Both the position numbers and the translations under genes were made by a program. 64,000 nucleotides of DNA from Palsa-513 sp050010595 (lineage in GTDB: Bacteria > Actinomycetota > Thermoleophilia > Solirubrobacterales > Solirubrobacteraceae). Below are positions 33,564 through 42,254 of this stretch, one piece after another; positions within the stretch are counted from its first letter, which is position 1; each line of letters starts with the position of its first letter. The stretch spans positions 40,690-104,689 of the forward strand of contig JBEKKS010000009.1 of the NCBI GenBank assembly GCA_050010595.1. Direction: 5' to 3'. The notes under the pieces were generated by a model, which was not told the origin of the DNA, did no database searches, and saw nothing but the letters and a program-made list of their open reading frames with translations.

Positions 33564-35489
33564 TCAACGCTCGCGTGAGCGCGCCCGCGCACCGAGCTCC
33601 GCCGCGAGCTCGCCGACCGGCACGGCACCGCGGTCCGCGCCGCCGTGCTCGCGCACCGCTACGGTGCGGTCAGCTGCCTCACGCTCACCGAGCACGAGCA
33701 TGTACGGGATCTTGCGCAGCTCCGCCTCGCGGATCTTGCGCCCGACGGACTCCGAGCGCTCGTCGAGCTCTGCGCGCAGGCCCGCTTCGCGCAGCTGATC
33801 GACAACTTCGCCAGCCGCTTCGTTGAAGCGGTCTGCGACCGGCAGGACGATCGCCTGAACCGGAGCGAGCCAGAACGGAAGCGCGCCCGCGTAGTGCTCG
33901 ATCATGATGCCGATGAAGCGCTCGAATGAGCCGAGTAGCGCCCGGTGGATCATCACCGGCCTGTGCTCCGCGTTGTCCGTGCCCGTGTAGGTGAGATCGA
34001 AACGCTCGGGCATCATGTAGTCGAGCTGCACCGTTCCGAGCTGCCACGAGCGCCCGATCGAGTCGGTCAAGTGCATATCGATCTTCGGTCCGTAGAACGC
34101 GCCGTCCCCTGGGTTGAGCTCATACGCGAGCCCCTCCACGTCGAGCGCACCCGCGAGCGCAGCCTCCGCGCGATCCCATAGCTCGTCGCTGCCGATCCGG
34201 TTCTCGGGCCGCGTCGAGAGCTCGAGGCGCGGCTCGAGCCCGAACAACTCGTACAGATCGAACCCGAAGCGCAGGCACTCCACCACCTCTTCCTGCACCT
34301 GCTCGTCAGTGCAGAAGATGTGCGCATCGTCCTGTGTGATGTGGCGCACGCGCAGCAGGCCGTGCAGCACGCCGCTTGCTTCATGACGGTGAACGAGCCC
34401 CGCCTCGCTGTAGCGGACCGGCAGGTCGCGGTAGGAGCGGCGCTCGTCCTTGTATATCTGGATGTGCGCAGGGCAATTCATCGGCTTCAGGCCCATGGCC
34501 CGGTCCTCGACGTCGGTGAAGTACATGTTGTCCTTGTACTTGTCCCAGTGGCCCGACTGCTTCCACAGCTCGACGTCGTAGAGAATCGGCGTCTTCACCT
34601 CGCGGTAGCCGCGCTTGAGGTTCTCCGAGCGCCACAGCTCGGTCAGCTCGTTCCAGATCGCCATTCCCGCCGGCTTCCAGAACGGGCTCCCGGGCGACAG
34701 CTCGGAGAACATGAAGAGGCCGAGCTCGCGGCCGAGGCGACGGTGGTCGCGAGCACGCGCCTGCTCGAGCTGCTCGAGATAGGCGTCGAGGTCCTCCTTG
34801 GCGAGGAAAGCCGTTCCGTAGATCCGCGTCAACATCTTGCGAGTCGAGTCCCCGCGCCAGTAGGCGCCGGCGACTGACTGGAGCGCGAACGCCTTCACGG
34901 TCGACGTACCCGGGGCGTGTGGCCCGCGGCAGAGGTCGGTGAATGGGCCGTTCGTGTAGAGCGAGACTGTCGCGACGCCCTGGTCGCGTACGAGGTCGTC
35001 GATCAGCTCGACCTTGTAGTCCTGGCCCTCGTCGACGAAGCGCTCGCGGGCCAGAGCAACCGGTACGTCCTCCCGCGCGAAGCTCTCGCCTGCCTTGACG
35101 TGCTCGCGCATGCGTGCCTCGATCGCCGGGAAGTCGCCCTCGCTGACGCTCACGCCCTGGGGAAACTCGAAGTCGTAGTAGAAGCCGTTCTCGATCGCCG
35201 GCCCGATCGAGATCTTGACTCCCGGGTAGAGCTCCATCACAGCAGTCGCGAGCACATGCGCCGCGTCGTGGCGAATCAGAGCCAACGCCTCTTTGCTCTT
35301 CGCGGTTACGACGGTGACATTCGCGCCGTCGTGCACCTCGGCGCTGAGATCGCGCACGACCCCGTCCTCGGCGAACGCGAGCGCCGCGCGCGCGAGTCCC
35401 GGCCCGATCGCCGCCGCAAGGTCGGCGCCATTCGCGCCGTCCGCGAGCTCGAGGTCGTTGCCGTCGGGCAGATGCACGTGAATGGTCAT
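33564..35489 (-). CDS. thrS: Threonyl-tRNA synthetase
   Basis: A class II synthetase of 641 aa. The domains run in order: TGS (residues 1-60, HLPDGNDLELADGANGADL), editing domain with the two His of IRHDAAHVLATAV, catalytic core with zinc ligands (Cys in MGLKPMNCPAHIQIYKDE), motif 2 (RYSEAGLVHRHEASG), and an anticodon-binding domain at the C-terminus. It heads the minus-strand translation block and diverges from the YqgE gene. Confidence 0.97.
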   Translation of the reverse strand: MTIHVHLPDGNDLELADGANGADLAAAIGPGLARAALAFAEDGVVRDLSAEVHDGANVTVVTAKSKEALALIRHDAAHVLATAVMELYPGVKISIGPAIENGFYYDFEFPQGVSVSEGDFPAIEARMREHVKAGESFAREDVPVALARERFVDEGQDYKVELIDDLVRDQGVATVSLYTNGPFTDLCRGPHAPGTSTVKAFALQSVAGAYWRGDSTRKMLTRIYGTAFLAKEDLDAYLEQLEQARARDHRRLGRELGLFMFSELSPGSPFWKPAGMAIWNELTELWRSENLKRGYREVKTPILYDVELWKQSGHWDKYKDNMYFTDVEDRAMGLKPMNCPAHIQIYKDERRSYRDLPVRYSEAGLVHRHEASGVLHGLLRVRHITQDDAHIFCTDEQVQEEVVECLRFGFDLYELFGLEPRLELSTRPENRIGSDELWDRAEAALAGALDVEGLAYELNPGDGAFYGPKIDMHLTDSIGRSWQLGTVQLDYMMPERFDLTYTGTDNAEHRPVMIHRALLGSFERFIGIMIEHYAGALPFWLAPVQAIVLPVADRFNEAAGEVVDQLREAGLRAELDERSESVGRKIREAELRKIPYMLVLGEREAADRTVAVREHGGADRGAVPVGELAAELGARARSRER

Positions 35490-35628
35490 GGATCGAAGCG
35501 ATCCTACCCGGCGCTCCAGCTACGCTCAGCTTCGTGGGCCTTCTCGCCACAGTCCACCCCGATGGGGGCGCCCGGACGTTCGTGGCGCGCGCCCGCGGCG
35601 AGGTGGTCGCGACCGGCCGGGCCGGCTG

Positions 35629-36174
35629 ATGGACTCGCTGCAAGGCAAGCTCCTGATCGCAGCGCCTTCGCTGATCGACCCGAACTTCTCGCGCACAGTT
35701 GTCTTGATCGCCGCCCACAGCGACGAGGGCGCTCTCGGGCTCGTCCTGAACCGCCCGCTCGATACGCCGCTGGCCGAGATCGCGCCGGTGCTCGAGAACA
35801 TCGCCGAGCCCGGTGCGCTGCTCCACCAAGGCGGGCCGGGCGCGCCGGAGACCGCGCTTCTGCTCGCCGAGTTCGACGACCCGTCGCTCGCGGCGCTGCT
35901 GATCTTTGGCGACACAGGTCTGCCCTTGTCCTCGGTCGAGCTCACCGACCTGGAGGCCGGTGTGCGCCGCGTCCGCGTCTTCGCCGGCCATTCCGGCTGG
36001 GGCCCCGGCCAGCTCGATGACGAGCTCGAGCAGGAGGCTTGGTTCGTCGGCCAGCTTGCCCCGGACGAGCTGTGGCTGCCCGACTCGACGGCCCTCTGGG
36101 CGAACGCCCTATTGCGCAAGGGCGGCGCCTACGCGATCCTCGCGCGCATGCCCGAGGACCCGTCAGTCAACTGA
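35629..36174 (+). CDS. YqgE/AlgH family protein
   Basis: A UPF0301 protein of 181 aa starting at ATG 35629 (MDSLQGKLLIAAPSLIDPNF). Family marks are SRTVVLIAAHSDEGALGLVLNRPL, GGPGAPETALLL, then VFAGHSGWGPGQLDDELEQEAWF. The molecular role is unsettled, although homologues affect transcription or alginate control. A 31-codon open frame (GTG 35534) ends with TGATG overlapping this start, so a coupled leader peptide is possible. Confidence 0.9.
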   Translation: MDSLQGKLLIAAPSLIDPNFSRTVVLIAAHSDEGALGLVLNRPLDTPLAEIAPVLENIAEPGALLHQGGPGAPETALLLAEFDDPSLAALLIFGDTGLPLSSVELTDLEAGVRRVRVFAGHSGWGPGQLDDELEQEAWFVGQLAPDELWLPDSTALWANALLRKGGAYAILARMPEDPSVN

Positions 36175-36183
36175 GGCGTCGAT

Positions 36184-37104
36184 CTAGGTTGCCGCGAGCA
36201 CGCCGCTGCGCGCCGAGCGCGCCTCGCCGGCAGCGGCCGTAAGCCACAGCGCGTCGTCTCCGAGCGGCTCGCGCTCGACGAGACCTTCGGCAGCGAGCTC
36301 GATCAGGGCTTCCTCGGCGCCGGCGCGGTCCGGGTCCACGAGGTTGCCGGCGAGCAGCGCCGCCACCTCCTGGGTCGTCAGCCCGTCCGTGAAGTACTCG
36401 AGCAGGGGTAGTGGCCCGTCTGGTGGCGGGGTGCGCTCGAGCGTGACGTCGAGGTTCGCGATCGCGACGTCGTAGGCCTCGAGCGGCTGAAAGCCACCGA
36501 CCTCGAGTCGCCGCCCGCCCTGCTCGAAGATCACCGAAGGCGCCGTGTACCGAACGAGCTCGCCGTCATGAGCAGCCTTGCCCTGAAACTCGGTCGCCCC
36601 GCCCGCAGCGCTGCGCGCCTCCGCCTTATCGGCGGCGTAGGCCTCGCTCACCGCCGGCGAGTCGAGCGCTGCGACGATCGCGTGGGCGTCGATTCCGGCG
36701 ACGGGGTCGAGCACGCGCTCGATCGCCGAGCCGCTGTCGAGCAGCTCATCCGAGTTGAACCAGGCGAACTGCAGAGCGCGCATCACCGCGATCTCGCGTC
36801 CCGGGTGCAGTAGCCGCGTTGCGACGACGGCCCGGCACGGCAGCGCTGTCGGGACGAGGCGCTCGCGGGGACTGGCGCTGAAGGGCATCCCGTAGCGGTC
36901 ACGGAAGACACGCGAGAAGCGCGCGGCGCGAGCCGGCGTGAACCCGCCCGCGGACGGCTGCGGCGCCTCTTCGCGCAGCACGATTACGACGAGCCGCCAG
37001 TCGAGCTGGTCGCGGTAGCGCCAGCGCAGGACGCTGAGCGCCGGGTTTGCCGAGTACCCCCACGGGCAGGCGGAGTCATTGAAGAGCGTGGTCTTTATAC
37101 CCAT
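36184..37104 (-). CDS. DsbA-like thioredoxin-fold protein with C-terminal extra domain
   Basis: The N-terminal part is a DsbA/FrnE-like fold with a CPWG motif at residues 13-16 (FNDSACPWGYSANPAL), which has a single Cys rather than CxxC. It also has a cis-Pro-like APSVIFEQGG near residue 190. Residues about 225-306 add a helical segment (YFTDGLTTQEVAALLAG, ALIELAAEGLVERE) that looks like a winged-helix module. No signal peptide is seen, so it is cytoplasmic. Function is unknown; members act as disulfide isomerases, glutathione transferases or hydroxychromene isomerases. It diverges from amt. Confidence 0.75.
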   Translation of the reverse strand: MGIKTTLFNDSACPWGYSANPALSVLRWRYRDQLDWRLVVIVLREEAPQPSAGGFTPARAARFSRVFRDRYGMPFSASPRERLVPTALPCRAVVATRLLHPGREIAVMRALQFAWFNSDELLDSGSAIERVLDPVAGIDAHAIVAALDSPAVSEAYAADKAEARSAAGGATEFQGKAAHDGELVRYTAPSVIFEQGGRRLEVGGFQPLEAYDVAIANLDVTLERTPPPDGPLPLLEYFTDGLTTQEVAALLAGNLVDPDRAGAEEALIELAAEGLVEREPLGDDALWLTAAAGEARSARSGVLAAT

Positions 37105-37154
37105 GCCTCCAGGCTACACCCTCGAAAACCCCCGCCCGGCGTGGGGCATTCGCC

Positions 37155-37166
37155 GTTTGTACAAAC
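37155..37166. promoter_or_regulatory. 12-bp palindrome upstream of the ammonium transporter
   Basis: GTTTGTACAAAC is a perfect 12-bp palindrome in the 174-bp divergent gap between the DsbA-like gene and amt. It is flanked by GGGGC and GGCCCC, so a larger dyad is possible. It is a candidate operator, but the protein that binds it is unknown. Confidence 0.4.
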
Positions 37167-37278
37167 CGAGGGCCCCATCTTTGTCCGCGTGGAGCTATCC
37201 CGCCCCGGATGCGGACCATAGAACTCGGCGGACGCCGCCCCCGCGGCGTGAACGCATTTCCACGTCCATAGGAGGCCT

Positions 37279-38676
37279 ATGCTCGCCAGCACAGTCTTAT
37301 ATCCGTACCCCAACTGGCTCCACTCGGGCGATGAGGCGTGGCAGCTGACCGCTGCGACCTTCGTCGGCCTGATGAGCGTCCCCGGCCTGGTCGTCCTCTA
37401 CGGCGGCGTGATGCAGAAGCGCTGGTCGGTCAACAGCATGATGCTGACCTTCATGGCCTTCGGTCTCGTCCTCGTGGCCTGGGTGCTTTGGGCTTTCGAC
37501 ATGGGGTTCGGGAGTCCGATCGGTAATGGCGCGGGCCTTTTCTCGACGTTCGTCGGAGTGCCGGGCAGTGTGCTGGGTCAGATTGCCGAGCAGGGACAGG
37601 CGCATATCCCGTCGATCGTCACGAACGTCGGGTTACCTGCATTCAGATTCCCGCAATCCTCGCTCGTCTACTTCCAGTTCGTGTTCGCGGCGATCACGCC
37701 GATCCTCGCCCTGGGCAGCATCCTGGGCCGGGTCAGCTTCAAAGCGTGGATTCCGTTCGTCCTGATCTGGATCACGGTCTGCTACACGGTCAACGCGTTC
37801 CTGCTCTGGGGCGGCGGCTACTTTGCCGCGCACGGCGCCCTCGACTTCTCGGGCGGCTATGTCATCCACCTCGCGGCAGGCATCACGGGCTTCGTGTCCG
37901 CAGCGGTGATCGGACCGCGGCTCGCAAGGGACCGCGAGATCGACGCGCCAAACAACCTGCTGATGGTCGCTACCGGAGGCGCGATCCTCTGGCTCGGCTG
38001 GAACGGGTTCAACGGCGGCGACCCGTACTTTGCGGGTCCCGATGCGTCCGCTGCGGTCCTCAACACGAACCTCGCGACCGCGTGCGCGATGCTCGTCTGG
38101 GTCGGGTGGGACATGCTGTTCAAGGACAAGCCCGGGATCATCGGGACCGTCAACGGCATGATCTGCGGTCTCGTCGGAATCACGCCTTCGGCCGGTTTCG
38201 TCAACGGCTACGGGGCGATCATCGTGGGCGTTGCCGCCTCGACGATCGTGTGGTTCGCGATTCGCTACCTGAGCCGCGTGCCCCCGTTCAGCAAGGTGGA
38301 CGACACGCTGGGGGTGATCTATACCCACGGGATAGCCGGCTTGTGCGGCGGCTTGCTCGTCGGATTCCTGGCCGACCCGCAGATGTTCGAGTACTACACG
38401 AGCGCGGTCGGCAAGGGCGTCGGCGTGCCCTCGAGCACGGGCTCTGTCTTCTACAACGGACACTGGACGTTGCTGAAGTGGCAGGCGCTCGCGGCCCTGG
38501 CGATCATCGTCTGGGATGGCGTGATGACGTTCGTCATCTGGAAGGTCATCGCCCTGTTCCTACCGATACGCGAACCGGACGACGTGCTCGAGCAAGGCGA
38601 CGTCGCATTGCACGGGCATGAGGTCTACCCAGCTGACGTTGCCACCCTCGGCAGCTTCGGAGCCGCGACTGCTTGA
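37279..38676 (+). CDS. amt: Ammonium transporter (Amt family)
   Basis: An 11-helix Amt channel of 465 aa for ammonium uptake at the inner membrane. The twin-His pair is present (GGYVIHLAAGITG near residue 200 and IYTHGIAGLCGG near 352), as is the periplasmic Trp/Phe gate region. TAGGAGGCC precedes the ATG. The usual glnK/glnB partner gene is missing: a strong terminator follows at once, so PII control, if any, comes from elsewhere. A palindrome about 113 bp upstream may carry nitrogen control. Confidence 0.94.
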   Translation: MLASTVLYPYPNWLHSGDEAWQLTAATFVGLMSVPGLVVLYGGVMQKRWSVNSMMLTFMAFGLVLVAWVLWAFDMGFGSPIGNGAGLFSTFVGVPGSVLGQIAEQGQAHIPSIVTNVGLPAFRFPQSSLVYFQFVFAAITPILALGSILGRVSFKAWIPFVLIWITVCYTVNAFLLWGGGYFAAHGALDFSGGYVIHLAAGITGFVSAAVIGPRLARDREIDAPNNLLMVATGGAILWLGWNGFNGGDPYFAGPDASAAVLNTNLATACAMLVWVGWDMLFKDKPGIIGTVNGMICGLVGITPSAGFVNGYGAIIVGVAASTIVWFAIRYLSRVPPFSKVDDTLGVIYTHGIAGLCGGLLVGFLADPQMFEYYTSAVGKGVGVPSSTGSVFYNGHWTLLKWQALAALAIIVWDGVMTFVIWKVIALFLPIREPDDVLEQGDVALHGHEVYPADVATLGSFGAATA

Positions 38677-38706
38677 CGTCGCGTAACTACTAGCTAGGTG
38701 ACACGG

Positions 38707-38759
38707 GCGGCCGTGGCTCGCAGGTGGAGGCCCTGCGAGTCGCGGCCGCTCTCTTTTTT
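38707..38759 (+). terminator. Intrinsic terminator after amt
   Basis: An 18-bp stem, GCGGCCGTGG... (38707-38724) with ...CGCGGCCGC (38732-38749), contains two G-T pairs and has a 7-base loop. TCTC and six T (38754-38759) follow. It also sits just past the 3' end of the convergent methyltransferase gene. Confidence 0.92.
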
Positions 38760-38761
38760 GC

Positions 38762-39364
38762 CTAGACCGCGACGAGCACAGCGAGATCGCCCTCGCGCCA
38801 GCTGACGGCCGGTTCAAGACCGGCCTGCACGAGCCACGCGAGCTGATCTGCGAGCGTGCTCGGCTTGTCATAGCCAGCGTCGAGCGGCGATACCGCGTCA
38901 AGCGGGTTCTCTGGAACAACGAGGTCGGCGAGCACGAACCTGCCGCCGGTGGCGAGCACCTTCGCCACGCGGCCAAAGAGGTCGGCTTTGGCCGGTCCTT
39001 CGAGGTGGTGCACCGCGAGCGCTGAGATGACGAGATCGAACGGGCCGGCAGGCAGCGCGTCCTCGAGTCGCCCCCGGCGCAGCTCAACACGTTGCGCCGG
39101 CAGGGCTACGCGCGCCGCGGCGAGCATCGCCGGGCTCGCGTCGATTCCGACGAGCCGGGCCCGCGGATGGCGAGCGAGCACGCGGCGCGCGGTCTCACCG
39201 CTGCCCACGCCCAACTCGAGCACACGCTTGGCTTCGTCTCCAGAGGCCTCGATCGCGGCCTGCTGCAGGCGCTCGTAGGCCGGCACCTCCCGTGCCATCA
39301 GAGCGAGGTAGGTGGACGGGTCCCAGTGCTCCTGCCCCGCTGCGAGCGTCGGCGGCTCGGTCAA
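38762..39364 (-). CDS. Class I SAM-dependent methyltransferase
   Basis: Read from TTG 39364, which overlaps the upstream transpeptidase stop; this gives 200 aa. The longer frame to 39832 is out-of-frame filler inside the transpeptidase gene. SAM motif I is VLELGVGSGETARRV, motif II LVGIDASPAML, and post-motif DLVISALAVHHLEG. The substrate is not evident. Coupling to a cell-wall enzyme is positional only. Confidence 0.85.
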   Translation of the reverse strand: MTEPPTLAAGQEHWDPSTYLALMAREVPAYERLQQAAIEASGDEAKRVLELGVGSGETARRVLARHPRARLVGIDASPAMLAAARVALPAQRVELRRGRLEDALPAGPFDLVISALAVHHLEGPAKADLFGRVAKVLATGGRFVLADLVVPENPLDAVSPLDAGYDKPSTLADQLAWLVQAGLEPAVSWREGDLAVLVAV

Positions 39365-40506
39365 TCTGAGACGTCGACCATGTCGCCGACCATCAGCTGG
39401 TAGAAGACCTTCTCTGCGGTCGGGATCGGCAGCTCGACACAGCCAAGGCTCTGAGGGAAGCCGTAGGAGGCGCGCGGGAAGCCGTGGACCGCGTCGCCGC
39501 CGTTGAAGTAGTTGACCCACGGAACGCCGGGATCGTCGTAATGGGACCCGTCGGGATTCGTGCCGCTCATCGTCGTCGAGGTGTAGCGCACATAGATCGG
39601 GTATTCCCCGGTGGCTGTCCCGCGGCCCGGGATGCCCGTGTTGGCGAGGCTCGTGATCGCGACGCGGTTGTTCTCGTGAACCTTCAGCAGCTCGGGGTCC
39701 GTGTTCTCCGTAACGGTCACCCACGTGTAGGGGCGTGGATTGCGGGCATTGAGAGCCTCTTCGATAAGCAGCCGCTGCCAGATTGCGGCGTCGGGCGTCG
39801 TCCCCAGCGGGACGTCGTGATCCTGCTCCCACACTTCGAGCGCGCCGGTCGTGGTCGGGTCCATCGTTCCCTGCTCGAGGCTCGGCGCGTCTCGGTAGGC
39901 GGCTTTGAGCCAGCCATGCGGCAGCTGGTAGGCGCGCTGCGTAGCGAGTCCCGTCGTGAGCGGGACGTTCAGGCTCACGCCGGAGAAGCTCTCGAGCTTG
40001 TACGGCAGGTAGTTGAGGCGGGCGAGCGTCTCCTGCAGCGCCTTGACCGACGGGCAGGCGACGTTGAAGTCGGCGGTCTGGTCGCTTCCGAGCGGCCTGT
40101 AGCCGGTCGCGTAGCTACCGGCGCGAACCGTCAGCGTGTAGCTGCCGCATGGCGTGAAGCCGGTGGCCGGAGTGAATGTCTCGTGGTCACCCCAGTAGGA
40201 CCAGCTGCCAGCGACGAACGGCTTGAACGTCGGCTTGGGGCTCGCGGCGCTCGCCGGACCGTTGAGCCGGACGGTGACATCACCGACCGCCGTCGAGAGC
40301 ACGCTGGTCGGCAACTGCTCGACTCGTGTCGCCGCCGCTTCTGGTCCACTAGTACCGGTTGCGCCGCTCGTCCCGCTCGCTCCGCTGGCGCTCGTAGTGC
40401 TCGTCGCGCCACTCGGCCCGGTGCCCTGCGCGGCGGCAGTTCCCCCGCCGACGACGCTGACCGCGACCGCGGCGACAAGAAATAGCTGTCGTAGTTGCGC
40501 AGGCAA
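39361..40506 (-). CDS. L,D-transpeptidase (YkuD) with peptidoglycan-binding region
   Basis: A secreted cross-linking enzyme of 381 aa. The N-terminus has a signal peptide (LFLVAAVAVSVVGGGTAAAQ) and a Ser/Thr/Gly-rich linker (SGASGTSGATGTSG). An Ig-like Cys-containing domain and a helical peptidoglycan-binding domain (TTTGALEVWEQDHDVPLG) follow. The catalytic YkuD motif is HGFPRASYGFPQSLGCVEL, with His and the Cys nucleophile. It forms 3-3 cross-links in other actinobacteria. It diverges from the acetyltransferase gene. Confidence 0.92.
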   Translation of the reverse strand: MPAQLRQLFLVAAVAVSVVGGGTAAAQGTGPSGATSTTSASGASGTSGATGTSGPEAAATRVEQLPTSVLSTAVGDVTVRLNGPASAASPKPTFKPFVAGSWSYWGDHETFTPATGFTPCGSYTLTVRAGSYATGYRPLGSDQTADFNVACPSVKALQETLARLNYLPYKLESFSGVSLNVPLTTGLATQRAYQLPHGWLKAAYRDAPSLEQGTMDPTTTGALEVWEQDHDVPLGTTPDAAIWQRLLIEEALNARNPRPYTWVTVTENTDPELLKVHENNRVAITSLANTGIPGRGTATGEYPIYVRYTSTTMSGTNPDGSHYDDPGVPWVNYFNGGDAVHGFPRASYGFPQSLGCVELPIPTAEKVFYQLMVGDMVDVSD

Positions 40507-40651
40507 CTAGCCAAGTGTAAACACGCGGCGAAAGCTTCCGTGGCGGTTTCGCTTTGCGTAGTTCCCCGCGGGTGCCGCCATGGCTAACTGCTGATGTCTG
40601 CCGCCAGCGCAGCGCTTACGGTGACTTGCGGCTTTGTGCGCCCTCAGCGGA

Positions 40652-41161
40652 ATGCAGCAGACGACACAAGACATCAACCACCCCTCGGACGATGGCATCA
40701 CGCTGCGCCCGACCGGTGTCGCCGATGCGCAGGCGGTCGGCGAGTTCCTTGTGACCCTGGCACCGGGCGCGCGTCCACTGTGCTTCTTTAGCCAGTCGAG
40801 CGAATCACGGATCGCCGACTACTGGGCCAAGCCAGATGACGCCGTCGACCACTTCGGCCTGGTTGCCGTTGATGCTGCGGGCGCAGTAGTCGCGCACGGT
40901 GCCTACATCCGGATGTACGGGCCGCGTGCGGAGCTTGCGCTCGACATCGCGGAGGGCGTCGATCGTGGAGCGCTCGGCTCACTCCTCGTCGGGCGCCTCG
41001 CGGAGGTCGCGCGGCACAACGGCATCCGCAGCTTCGTTGCCGTCGGGCCAGTCAGCAACACCGAGGTAATAGCGCTCTTCAGCAGCGGCGCCGACGTGCC
41101 CGAGGACAGGCGCAGCTGGTCGGTGATCGAGTTCCCGACGAGCGCGCCGGCGCCCGACTGA
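40652..41161 (+). CDS. GNAT family acetyltransferase-like protein
   Basis: A 169-aa protein with a GNAT-like core: ITLRPTGVADAQAVGEFL, then GLVAVDAAGAVVAHGAY and the acetyl-CoA-side EGVDRGALGSLLVGRLAEVA. The RxxGxG/A loop is degenerate (DRGALGS), so activity is uncertain. ATG 40652 is chosen over GTG 40634. It resembles the acetyltransferase domain found in some acyl-CoA synthetase-like acetylators, but no such partner is near. Confidence 0.72.
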   Translation: MQQTTQDINHPSDDGITLRPTGVADAQAVGEFLVTLAPGARPLCFFSQSSESRIADYWAKPDDAVDHFGLVAVDAAGAVVAHGAYIRMYGPRAELALDIAEGVDRGALGSLLVGRLAEVARHNGIRSFVAVGPVSNTEVIALFSSGADVPEDRRSWSVIEFPTSAPAPD

Positions 41162-41221
41162 CGGATCCGCAGTCGGCCGTCGCGGCGATCGAACAGGCTG
41201 CCGGGGGATGCCGGCACGGCA

Positions 41222-41257
41222 CGGGCGGGACGGGGACGCTGGGCCTCGTCCCGCCCG
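41222..41257. terminator. Stem-loop between convergent genes
   Basis: An 11-bp perfect stem, CGGGCGGGACG (41222-41232) with CGTCCCGCCCG (41247-41257), and a 14-base loop lie between the acetyltransferase and LLM oxidoreductase 3' ends. No T-run follows. Confidence 0.6.
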
Positions 41258-41277
41258 CGCCCGCGTCGGGCTCAACT

Positions 41278-42138
41278 TCACCAGGCGCTGATCTGCGGCA
41301 GGACGCGCTCCGCGAGCAATCCGAGCACCGGCATTGGCTCGGTCCCGCGGATCGAGACGTACGCCGCGGTGAAGCCGAGCTCGTGCAGACCGCGCAGCTG
41401 CCCGATCAGAGCATCGGCATCTGCATCCGCCGCAATGCCGAGCGTCGTCGTCTTCTCGATCGCCTCGTAGTCGCGACCCTCACGCTCGCAGTGACCGCGA
41501 AGCACGTCGAGCTTGTGCGCGGCCTCAGCCGGGAAGATGTTGCAGGCGTCCGCGTACTTGGCCACCAGGCGCAGCGTCTTGCGCTCCCCCACCCCGCCGA
41601 TCATGATCGGCGGTCGCGGGCGCGCGATCGTCTCGGGGACGCTGAGGGTGCGGCCGAGCTGGTAGTGCTTGCCGTCATACGGGCCGTCCTCGCCGCTCCA
41701 CATCTGCAGACAGATCTGCAGCGTCTCCTCGAGCCGTTCGAAGCGCTCGGCGATCGGCGGAAACGGGAGGCCGAGTCCACGCGACTCCTCCTCGTTCCAG
41801 GCGGCGCCGATGCCAAGCGCAGCGCGTCCTCCCGAGAGGACGTCGAGCGTGCTGACGAGCTTGGCAAGCAGGCCCGGCTCGCGATAGACGACCCCCGTCA
41901 CGAGCGTGTGCAGCCGTACACGGCTCGTTTGCGCGGCGATGAACCCAAGCGTCGTATAGGCCTCGAGCATGTCGTGCTCGGGCGGCCCGATCACCGCAAT
42001 CTGCCAGAAGTGGTCCATCACGGTGACCCGCGCGAACCCGGCGTCTTCAGCTGCCTTCGCGAGTGTCGCTATGTTGGAGGCGATCGCCGTGTTGCCACCG
42101 CTCCATGTGAGATCAGAGATGTGCAGCCCGAGCTCCAC
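41278..42138 (-). CDS. LLM-class F420-dependent oxidoreductase
   Basis: A luciferase-like (beta/alpha)8 flavin or F420 enzyme of 286 aa. Markers are LGLHISDLTWSGG, DHFWQI, then TLDVLSGGRAALGIGAAWNEEE and RPRPPIMIGGVGERKTLRLV. This subgroup usually takes F420 in actinobacteria, which fits the host. The substrate is unknown. It diverges from the HtrA-like gene with a 116-bp gap. Confidence 0.88.
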   Translation of the reverse strand: MELGLHISDLTWSGGNTAIASNIATLAKAAEDAGFARVTVMDHFWQIAVIGPPEHDMLEAYTTLGFIAAQTSRVRLHTLVTGVVYREPGLLAKLVSTLDVLSGGRAALGIGAAWNEEESRGLGLPFPPIAERFERLEETLQICLQMWSGEDGPYDGKHYQLGRTLSVPETIARPRPPIMIGGVGERKTLRLVAKYADACNIFPAEAAHKLDVLRGHCEREGRDYEAIEKTTTLGIAADADADALIGQLRGLHELGFTAAYVSIRGTEPMPVLGLLAERVLPQISAW

Positions 42139-42254
42139 CTTGCATCAGTCCTTTCATGCGCCCGTTCATGGCCGGCCGGGCGGGAGCCGATGATTTTATC
42201 TTCCGTCAAGCTCGTCTTGAGCAAGCACGTAGCCGAAGGTGGTCCAATCTAGCC

